A DNA stretch of 64,000 nt, taken from assembly GCA_037957365.1 (NCBI GenBank), contig JARHVA010000006.1:13474001-13538000 (forward strand), in the 5' to 3' direction. The notes under the pieces are model-generated. The model searched no databases, had not been told where the DNA came from, and saw only the letters and a program-made list of their open reading frames with translations. This DNA is from Torreya grandis. Its lineage: Eukaryota > Streptophyta > Pinopsida > Cupressales > Taxaceae. Position numbers and translations under genes: made by a program. Below are positions 55,824-64,000 of the stretch, piece by piece; position 1 is the first letter of the stretch, and every line of letters begins with the position of its first letter.

Positions 55824-56990
55824 TTGAATAAGTTAATCAAATTGTTATGTTTTAAAAAACATGGAAGAAAGAAACAATACCCCAAGATTATTCAGGTAGA
55901 CGAGAAACTTTTTGATTTATTATCAAGAAAACTCTTACTACCTAAATATGGAGATCTTGGAAGCCCTGCTATTTCTATTTCTATAGGGAATAAGGATATA
56001 CATAACATTTTGATTTATTTGGGTGTAGCTATCAATGTAATGACAGTGGACACTTTGAAAACATTACCATTAATAGGCATACAACCTACTAATACCATAT
56101 TGCAGATGGCAGATCAGTCTGTAGCAAAACTAGGAGTTATTGAAGATGTGGTAGTAATGGTGGAATCATGGGAATACCCAATTGACTTCTTTATATTTCA
56201 GCCAAAAGGTAAAACACTTGGTTATCCCATTATTTTGGGGTGACCATGATTAGCTAGAGTTGCTACCTTAATTGATTGCAGGTCAGGTGATATGACTATT
56301 TCAAATGGTAAGAATTCTAAGAAAATTTCATTATATCCATCTGCATGCCCTTTTATTGATAATCAAGCAAAATTATGGGTTGATAATCCTAATATTAATG
56401 AGAAAAATCTATCTTCTTTGGCTACGATAACATTGCAGGATCATGTACGAGAAATAGATGATATGGTTATTCCTTCATTAAATGAACATCAATCATTATT
56501 GGAGCAGTCAAGATTAGTTCCAGAACCATCATAGTTAGTTCTAAAACCATCACAGTATGCTTCAAAACCATCACAGTTAGTTCTAAAACCACACCAATTC
56601 TCTACAAGTGAAGATAATTTCACTCTAAAGGAATGCAATTTCTCTTGGGGAGAGGAAGGATCTGTAGCATCAATGTTATAGATATCAAGGGATGGTGAAG
56701 AATTTTTGGAAAATAATAGTAATGAGGAGTTCAACCTACAACAAGATAAGTATCATAACTCTTCCTCCTTTGCTGAGCATTCTACCTCTAAGAACTTTCA
56801 GAGATGTTGCTACATATCATATATTGTTATGACATGCCTGTCCACTAAACTCCTTAATGGAACCCTTTCAACAAATCAGCTCATCATATCCTAGAACCAA
56901 ACATGTTGAGATTCAACCAAGAAGTTTTTTGCATATTAATAGCTAGTTAAAGAATGATGAAGAAGTCAAACTATTTGATGTTCTGAAAGA
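55824..56990 (+). pseudogene. G-2 protease and linker
   Basis: 55824-56243 is open (about 140 codons) through the whole domain: GDLGSPAISISIGNKDIHNI then LIYLGVAINVM, where the catalytic Asp is changed to Tyr (G-1 keeps LIDLGATINVM). VIEDVVVMVESWEYPIDFF and KTLGYPIILG follow. The linker at 56500-56600 again holds the SQLVLKPS-type repeat. Confidence 0.86.
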
Positions 56991-57790
56991 TCATACTAAA
57001 GTGTTTGCTTGAGACTATAGAGATGTGAAAGGAATTCATCCAAGTATCTGCACCCATCACATTTATACTAAAAATATTAGACTAGTTAGGCAACCTCAAA
57101 GAAGGATTAATCCAGCCTTAAGGGATATAGTCAAATAAGAAATTGAAAAACTATTACAAGTAGGTTTTATCTACCCTATCTCAGATAGTCAGTGGGTGTC
57201 TCCTCTTATAATTACCCCTAAAAAGAACATAAAATGGAGAATTTGTGTTGACTATAAGGAACTAAACAAAGCCACCCTAAGAGATTATTTTCCCTTACCA
57301 TTCATAAATCAAGTTTTAGACAACCTTTCAGGTAAATAGTACTTTTACTTCTTGGATGGATTTAGTGGATACAATCAAATCTAAATTGCTACTGAGGATC
57401 AAGAAAAAACTACATTTACTTGTCCATGGGGTACCTTTGCTTACAGGGTATTGCCATTTAGACTATGTAATGCTCCAACAACCTTTCAAAGAGCTGTATT
57501 AGTAATTTTTGTAGACCTAACAAATTACTATGTGGAGGTATACATGGATGACTTTACTGTGTATAGAGATACATTTGATGATGTCTTAAAAAATTTGGAC
57601 AGAGTATTATCAAGATGTGAATAACATCACTTATCTCTTAGTCATGAGAAATGTTTGATGATGGTTGATGAAGGGATCATATTAGGGCACCATATTTCAA
57701 TATGTGGAATTCAGGTTGACCAAAACAAAATCAAGATTATTTCAGACTTGCCTATTCCACAAACTCCTACAGATATCAAATCATTCTTAG
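56991..57790 (+). pseudogene. G-2 reverse transcriptase
   Basis: Copy of the G-1 [63 protein letters not shown] and the catalytic YMDD near 57540. Stops and a lost Gly in the LPFGLCN motif (LPFRLCN) are visible. Confidence 0.88.
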
Positions 57791-58435
57791 GACATGCTGG
57801 ATACTATAGGCATTTTATCAAAGATTTTAGTAAAATTACCGCCCCCATGTTTAAATTGCTTACCAAGGACCTTGAATTTCTTTGGGATGAACAGTGTCAA
57901 CATGCTTTTGAAGAAATTAAAGGGAAATTAGTAACTGCCCCAATATTGCAAGGACCTAATTGGGAGAAACATTTTCACATCCAAATTGATGCCTTAAATA
58001 CCTCAATTGGTGTAGTTTTGGGAAAGAGAGATGAAGAAGGAAGAATGTATGCTATTTACTATCTTAGTAAAAATCTTAATCCTACTGAAAGAAATTACAC
58101 TACCACTGAAAAATAATTTTTGGCCGTGATCTATGCAATCAATAAATTTAGACATTACATTACAGGGTACAAAACATTTATACATACAGATCACTCAACA
58201 ATTAAATATTTAATGAACAAACCAGTGGTTGGAGGTACAATAATTAGATGGTCATTACTTCTAAAAGAATTTGATATTACCATTGTGGACAATCTAGACA
58301 AATCTAATGTGGTGGCTGATTTCTTGTCAAGATTGACCAGTACAGGGGAGCAGGATCCAGTCAAGGATAACTTTCCATATGAATTATTTCAGCTAACACA
58401 CCATGGTTTGATGACATGGAAAATTATCTAGTAAC
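57791..58435 (+). pseudogene. G-2 connection and RNase H
   Basis: The open frame 57655-58116 covers the end of RT to RNase H: GHAGYYRHFIKDFSKI, then HFHIQIDALNTSIGVVLG, which keeps the first Asp (IDAL for TDAS). 58120-58431 continues IYAINKFRHYITGYKTFIHT and NVVADFLSRLTS after a stop at 58115. Confidence 0.86.
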
Positions 58436-59275
58436 ATAGAATTTTCCTCGTTTCACTAAAAACAAAATAAAAAATTTAATCAAAACCAATGCACAGTTCA
58501 AATGGTTAAATGGAATGCTATTTAAATGTGGTCCTGATTTGGTTTTACATAGGTGTGTAAGAGAAGATGAAATTTTTGACATCCTTCAGGCATGTCATGA
58601 TGAACCAAGTGGAGGACACTATTCAATGAAAAGAATAGCTCACAAGATACTTGGTAATATTTACTTTTGGCCATCTCTGTACAAAGACATGAAGAGATAT
58701 ATCAGGCAATGTGATCCTTGTCAAAGGATGGGATAGCCAACCATTACCAATAAAATGCCTCTGTAACCACTAGTAGTGATTAAACCATTTGAGAGATGGG
58801 GATTGGATTTTTTGGACATTTTAATCCTCATTCACAAGGAAAAGAGCATATTATTTTGTGTACTGATTATGTAATAAAATGGGCAGAAGTGCAGGCTTTA
58901 ACAAATGCCACTGAAGAAGCAGTTGTTGATTTCCTTTGGCACATAATTATGGTAAAGTTTGGAGCACCAAAAAGCTTAGTTTTAAACCTGGGACCACAAT
59001 TTATGTCCAATATGATATAATGTTTCAAAATATATTATCAGATCAATCATAGGAAGTCATCTCCCTATCACCCACAAGCAAATGGACAAGTTGAAGTAAC
59101 AGATAGAGAATTGGAAAACATCCTCACTAGAATAGTTGAAGCAGAAAGAAAAGATTAGGTAAAAAGACTACCTGAAGGTGTCTAGGCTTACAATACAAAT
59201 TGGAAAATGACAATAGGGTTTTTACCATATGAGTTAGTCTATGGGAAAAAGCCCTTGTTGCCTATTGAGTTTGAA
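58436..59275 (+). pseudogene. G-2 integrase, truncated
   Basis: The finger is intact: CHDEPSGGHYSMKRI and CDPCQRMG. The core has Asp in GLDF near 58803, the second Asp is Asn here (LVLNLGPQF; G-1 has LVLDQGPQF), and Glu is kept in NGQVEVTDR. Text breaks off at LLPIEFE at about 59275, where unrelated minus-strand Gypsy text begins. The C-terminus, extra ORF and 3' LTR of G-2 are missing from the window. Confidence 0.87.
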
Positions 59276-60514
59276 GATCGATTGATGACAATGGGAGCTT
59301 GATCAACTCCCCCATATGTGAAATTAGTTCGAAGGTTAGGGGGCTCATAAGGGATGACCATACCAATACTAGGATCATAATTTAGGTGGATGTGAAGCCT
59401 TATATACTCTTGTGGAGTATATAATATGTTGAGTATCAATAAATGATATTCACTGAGTGATAAATGTTGAAAGGTTTCCTCTTTGGGATATTTGTCAGGA
59501 ATTTGTGTTGCCAGTATTTGTGTAACCAGGGGAGTGGAGCTTATGGAAGATTCAAATGTATCATGCAGAGAAGATGATGTTTTCTTTGGGATGAGAAATT
59601 AATTGGGACTATAGGTCATGTTACATGTTTTGAATGAAGGTAGGTTAGAAGGTATAACATGTACTTGTCCATCATGTTCAAACTTGACACAATGGTGCAA
59701 AGTTGAGGGTACACATGCCATAACACATATCCAAGGTCATCCAAGTAGTATGTTATATTATAAATCTCCTTACACAATATATAAAACCTCAAAAATAGTG
59801 TGGGGACCTATACAGATATATAAGACAACATTGCCCATCATAGTATCATTAAAGGAAAGGAGTACTGCATCAGTTTGAGACATGCAATTATCAAGAAGGG
59901 CTATCTATTTGTAGGAATGGGTGGAAATAATATTAATACTAGCTCCCCCATTAATCATAACTCTATTGATATGAGTTTGATCAATATATGTGGTAATAAA
60001 AAGGGCAGAATCTTGATCTTCAGGATGTTGAAGTGGAATTTCTGAATCACTAAAAGAAATCAAGGAGATAGAATTAAGAGAGATAACCAAAGCCACAAGA
60101 GGTTAGGGATCATCTGATTGTACCTCAATCACTTACAAAGTACTAATAAAATCTTGATGATGTTGGGATGAGTTTTGGATTAACTCATACAAATACATTT
60201 TCATAGGAGTTTGGTGAAGCTATTTCACCAATGAGCTTTGAATAACATCTAAAAATGTTATTTTAGGAACACCCAAGATGAAAATCTTAGGATTAGAAGT
60301 TGGAGTGTCTTTAGAAAAATGATGAGCCCAAGGAGTACTGACCTTTTCCTTAGCTTTATCCTTTTGGTTTTGTGACCGTGTGGCCACATTAATTGTGTTG
60401 ATTTGAAATGTTGGTGAAGGAGGTGGTAAAGGGGTTATGATGACATCTTTAGGGTTGAATTTAGGTGGAATAGTAGGAGGCACTATGGATGACAAAGGTG
60501 GAATAATATGAAGG
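59276..60514 (-). pseudogene. H2: Gypsy gag end and protease fragment
   Basis: Minus-strand text: 60220-60495 is a Pro/Ser/Thr-rich gag end or linker; 59905-60096 reads IPLQHPEDQDSALFITTYID then RVMINGGASINI, the protease site with Asp changed to Asn (consensus MIDGGASINI). YNILLG*PWICVMACVPSTL follows (59700-59780), then a linker down to 59276 (YGGVDQAPIVINRSS). It is cut on the left by the G-2 break and on the right by the T2 LTR. It could belong to the same element as H1 (same strand, complementary domains), which is not proven. Confidence 0.78.
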
Positions 60515-60789
60515 TGTTGATCATTTTTTGCTCAACAGGCCAAAAATCGGTCCCCTTCTTCCCCTACTATTCTAGGCCAATTCATTTTTTTATCTTGCAT
60601 GAATCTAGGAATTTCTACAGACTCTACAGGTCCATTTCTATGAACTTTATAGAGCTTGGTTTTCTACGGACTTAGCAGGTGAAATCCTTGGTAGATGAAG
60701 AATTAGTTTAGAAAGTGTTGGGGTTTACAAGGCTCTTTTGGGCCTTCATCTAAAGAAATTTTTTAAGGAAGGTTAGCATCTTCAAACCA

Positions 60790-61290
60790 TTGAACCATCA
60801 CTTCAGTTCAATTACTTGGTTCAATCTACAGTTCAATCAGCCTTGGTTCATGCCTTAGTTCATCGCTTAAAGTCCATCACTTCAACTTCAAGCCCTGGTT
60901 TAATCTTCAATTCTTTGGTTCAATCAGTTGAGTTCAGTGCTTAGTTCATCAAAAAAGTTCAATGAAAAGTTCAAACAGCTTTAGGTTCAGCATTTAGTTC
61001 AGGGACTTAGCTCGACGCGTAGTGTTAAACTATTAGACCGGTTTAACGAGTTGGTTCAACGCATTGGTTCAATGCCTTTTCCAATCTATCAGTCCTTCAG
61101 TGAGTTCATCCATGCACAACATTGAACCATTGAACCAGTTCAATCACTTGGCTCAACTATTTCAGTTTAAACAGCAAATGGTTCAACTGCCTTTGGTCTA
61201 ATCAGCTCAGCGTGTAGCATTGAACCGTTGAACCAGTTTAATGCTTTGGTTCAATGCAATTGGTTTAAAGGGTTAGTTCAACAAGGTGTC
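60790..61290. repeat. GGTTCAA/TTGAACC block in the T2 LTR
   Basis: More than twenty GGTTCAA, GTTCAAT or TTGAACC words, including ATTGAACCATTGAACCAGTT and ATTGAACCGTTGAACCAGTT. Confidence 0.8.
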
Positions 61291-62120
61291 CCCAAAGCTG
61301 AAGGGTAGGTGCCCTTGTAGAGGGAAGTCCAGGTTCAATAAGCCCTTGCGGAAGGGAAAGGCACTTTAAAGAGGCCACAAAGAAAGAAAGATCATAGAAA
61401 TTTGGAGGGGCTGCCCGAAAGACTTAAGTGAAGAAATTCAGAGGCAGCCAATTCCTACAGACTTTTTATCTATGAGAAAGTCTGAAATAGAGAAGGGAAC
61501 CTGCAAAAAAGGAACTAAGTAGAAAATCCTGAAGGAAATTGCCAAGGATGGTGACATTCTAGAAGTCATCAACCTTAAGAAGGAGAACTAGCCATTGGTT
61601 TTCAAGCAAAGACAAGAGTGCGAACGTCAAATTTAAGCCATTAAAAAAGCCATTGGTTTCTAAATGCCCAAGTGCTAACCATGAAAGGAGCCCAAGGAAT
61701 GTAGCAACCCACCTAGAGATAGCTTGAGGGTTGAAAGAGCCAGAAAGAGACAAGGTAGGGAAAAGGCAAAAGTGCCTTGTGTAGGAGTAGGTAGAAAGTC
61801 TAAGTGGTGAAGGGAGGCATCAATTCAAGAAATTACTCCAGTAGGTGAAACAATGTCTATGAATTGACCATTAGAAGGTGAAAATGGCCAATCGTGTGAC
61901 CCATTTTCTTCATTTCACATTTATGAGCAGACAGATCACGTAAGTGCATTCAAGGAGCAATCTTGGTTAATGGGGAAACAACACAGCCTGTGTCAAAAAA
62001 TGCTTGAAGTCAAAGCCAGGGCTGACACAGCATTGATGTTTAAGTGGCCTATTCTTCTCGATGCTCATAAGGCACATGGGTCACTTATAAAAAGGGTGCC
62101 AAAAGGCCCCTTTTCTTCCT

Positions 62121-62129
62121 TTATATATT
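62121..62129 (+). promoter_or_regulatory. TATA box of the T2 LTR
   Basis: TTATATATT followed by GGAGACTTGTCATTTG, as in the other T LTRs. Confidence 0.6.
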
Positions 62130-62199
62130 GGAGACTTGTCATTTGAGAAGGATCTTCCACATTTGTAAGGTGTAGCCCTGGCAAATTTTCACTTGAATC

Positions 62200-62205
62200 A
62201 ATAAA
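62200..62205 (+). promoter_or_regulatory. AATAAA signal of the T2 LTR
   Basis: AATAAA about 75 bases after the TATA box, matching 9235-9240. Confidence 0.5.
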
Positions 62206-62700
62206 CACATTTTTTTTATCTCTATCCTAGTTAGATATCTCTGTGTATGTCTGAGCATTAGTTTGTGTTTAGTCATTATTTCTTGATGCTTCCATAGGTT
62301 CAACACCAACATATTTGGTGTCTATAAGGTGCCATTTCTACAGCTAATAAGGAGAACTCTATTTGGAAGTGTGGGAATAGAAGAAATTACTATACAATGT
62401 GCCTTTCACAGTACCTTTGGTGAATCTCTATTTTCTATATTTTACATTAAAGCCTCCCTGCCAAGTTTCTCACAGCCTGGTCCTTCTACCAGTTTGAAGT
62501 GTATGTATGTGTTTTTCTGATTTTAAGTGTGAGTGTGAGAAGGTCGGATCATTTTGCTACATCACCCCTTTTAGAGTAAATTTGTTTTTCTGCAATCTTC
62601 CTCCCTTTTCATCCCCCCCATTATATATCTATATATATATGTTAGCACTTATTGGAACAAATCATATGCATCAAAGGGAGCTAGCCCTTACCTAGAGACT

Positions 62701-62740
62701 CTCCCCTCTTGCTTCACCAGTCCCACAGGTGAGAGGGGAG
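62701..62740 (+). other. U5 hairpin of the T2 LTR
   Basis: CTCCCCTCT (62701-62709) pairs with AGAGGGGAG (62732-62740); inside, TCACC pairs with GGTGA. The arms are kept in all T-family LTRs here. Confidence 0.7.
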
Positions 62741-62812
62741 TTTCCATTATTGCATGTGGAAGGCAGGAGCTCAACCTCCTTGCCTCGGGTGCAATCTACT
62801 ACATCAACAATT

Positions 62813-62832
62813 TTTGGCATGCCTGGTGGGAC
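62813..62832 (+). promoter_or_regulatory. T2 primer-binding site
   Basis: TTGGCATGCCTGGTGGGAC three to four bases after the LTR. It resembles the TTGGCACGCCCGGTGGGAC site of Tat-type elements in other plants (from memory). Confidence 0.75.
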
Positions 62833-63073
62833 ATAGTCTTACACTCAGTAAGGTTTCAGGATTGATGCTGGTCCTATTATAGCAAATTAAATATTTTTAG
62901 CATCTGGCAACTCCATTGGTAAGAGCTTCAATTTTCCAATCGAAGACCAGTTTTAACTTCCTATGCCTAAAGTCACCGCATGATCCGCTAATAAGGGCGT
63001 CGCTTTTGAATTCATTGAACTACCTCTCAACTCAGCAAAGTGACTGAGGTTTAAAGGGACTCATCCTTATTCA
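62833..63073 (+). other. T2 leader
   Basis: Noncoding sequence between primer site and gag; no structure recognised. Confidence 0.5.
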
Positions 63074-64000
63074 ATGAGTCATCTTCCCAGTCTGGCTATA
63101 GGTGCTTCCTTCACAGGTGAATTACCCCGTTTAAATCCCCTTATTTCTATGACATTACCCTTTGTGAGCTTTCATGGTCAGAGTCCCTTGAACCTCCAAC
63201 ATTATGACCCAATTTCAGGATCGGTCCTCAAAAGTGTGCCTCCCTTTAATGGAGAGAGGCCCGTTACAGCTATTGAACACATCAAAAATATTGCTAACTT
63301 CTACAATATTCACAGTGTCACTGAGGAGAATATTGCAATCAGATTGTTGGCATTGTCTTTCAAGGGCAAAGCTCTTGACTGGTACAACACTTTGCCTACA
63401 AATTCAATCCATTCATGGAATGAATTGGGTACTCAATTAACAGACTATTTTGGAGAAAAGAGCGACCACCTCTCACTTGTTGAGCAACTGACGACCATGA
63501 AGAGAGCCCCACATGAATATATGTAGGATTTCAACATGTAGTTTCAAAAGAAATGGGATAGAATCCCCATTCTAATAAGACCGACTGCTAGCTATGCTTT
63601 CCTGTATTATTTAAGAACATTAAATAGTGATATTGCTATTATGATACAATCCATGGGAGGGCATGTGCTGCCTGCTACCTATGACATTGCCATAGTAGCT
63701 AAAAATTGCTTAGTGCAGGTGGGGAAAATAGCCCCTAGACCCCATATGCCACTTTTCCCAAAAATGCTACCTCTAATTCAGGCTGTTGCTCCCACATTAG
63801 CTCCTTTGCCTAGCATAGAGAAACCAACTACTACTCCATCCAATGAGCTTCATGAAGTTAAGAGTCTGTTGCAGAGTATGTCAAACAAAATTGTAGCTCT
63901 TAAAAGGTAGCAAGCTCAGACCAGACCTTTCCAAGGCTATAACCCAAGCCCCCTTCATCATCTAAGGTCATGGTGCCTGTTAATAATAATCTAGTGTAGG
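63074..64000 (+). pseudogene. T2 gag (continues beyond window)
   Basis: ATG at 63074 opens a 150-codon frame (MSHLPSLAIGASFTGELP). The capsid core has PPFNGERPVTAIEHIKNIAN, LALSFKGKALDWYNTLP, IHSWNELGTQLTDYF and LTTMKRAPHEYM, then a stop (Gln to TAG type) at 63524. The same frame continues FQKKWDRIPILI and, from 63641, MIQSMGGHVLPATYDIA to a stop at 63908. Only three stops and no frameshift, so T2 is relatively young. No nucleocapsid knuckle is reached within the window. Confidence 0.88.

Larger units (their letters stand above)
60515..62809 (+). repeat. T2 5' LTR
   Basis: Begins TGTTGATCATTTTTTGC and ends CTACATCAACA. Includes a GGTTCAA-rich block (60790-61290), the TATA box, AATAAA and U5 hairpin. 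The stretch 61310-61560 (GGAAG/CTTTAAAG/GAAATTC-rich) resembles the corresponding part of the inverted pair. Confidence 0.9.
60515..64000 (+). mobile_element. T2: Tat-like Gypsy element, 5' LTR, primer site and gag (3' part outside window)
   Basis: LTR of 2295 bp with TGTTGA...TCAACA ends, a primer site and a gag on the + strand. LTR ends match T1 and the inverted pair. It interrupts H2; the five bases before it (GAAGG) would be its target duplication. Confidence 0.88.

Overview
The window is intergenic DNA from a seed plant. It is AT-rich, has no intact host gene, and consists almost entirely of nested, decayed LTR retrotransposons. The size of the nest (at least four levels), the age of the copies and the mix of families suggest a very large plant genome such as a gymnosperm, but that is inference. 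No tRNA, rRNA, CRISPR array or bacterial-type operon is seen. Open frames are fragments. Most in-frame stops sit where relatives have Gln, Arg or Trp codons, as expected from C-to-T decay of methylated DNA.

Layout. (1) 1-9956: T1, a Ty3/Gypsy element of the Tat type (+), cut by the left edge: pol (RT, RNase H, integrase) to 2882, then 3' UTR and a 3' LTR that starts at 3134. That LTR is split by C1 (3149-7755), a deleted Ty1/Copia element on the minus strand. (2) 9957-19330: old AT-rich LTR-type sequence in two diverged copies (A, B). B carries a decayed plant mobile domain (PMD) gene with a C-terminal coiled coil (17127-18835). (3) 20143-26896: H1, a minus-strand Gypsy integrase. It is interrupted by a 5355-bp insertion (20663-26017) made of two LTRs of the T family in inverted orientation. 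Both outer ends are U5 ends, and a perfect 5-bp duplication CTACC flanks the insertion. (4) 26897-59275: two tandem copies of a non-chromoviral Gypsy family (G-1, G-2) sharing one LTR (LTR-gag-pol-extra ORF-LTR-gag-pol). G-2 gag is split by CR, a minus-strand chromovirus (39746-54491). CR is itself split by C2, a tandem pair of Copia elements that keep gag and protease but have lost the rest of pol (about 43471-51727). The left edge of C2 carries a small local inversion. (5) 59276-60514: H2, a minus-strand Gypsy gag/protease fragment that could be the other half of H1. (6) 60515-64000: T2, 5' LTR, primer-binding site and gag of another T-family element (+), cut by the right edge.

Order of events read from nesting: H1/H2 and T1 are older than what interrupts them. 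The G tandem lies between H1 and H2, CR entered G-2, C2 entered CR, and the C2 flank was later rearranged. Target-site duplications were found for C1, the inverted-LTR insertion, CR and C2; in each case the reading frame or sequence of the interrupted element continues across the insertion.

The most unusual items are the inverted-LTR retroelement insertion, the roughly 765-codon extra ORF between pol and the 3' LTR of G-1, the PMD-bearing element, the pol-less Copia tandem with its local inversion, and clusters of 12-bp palindromes in unrelated LTRs.
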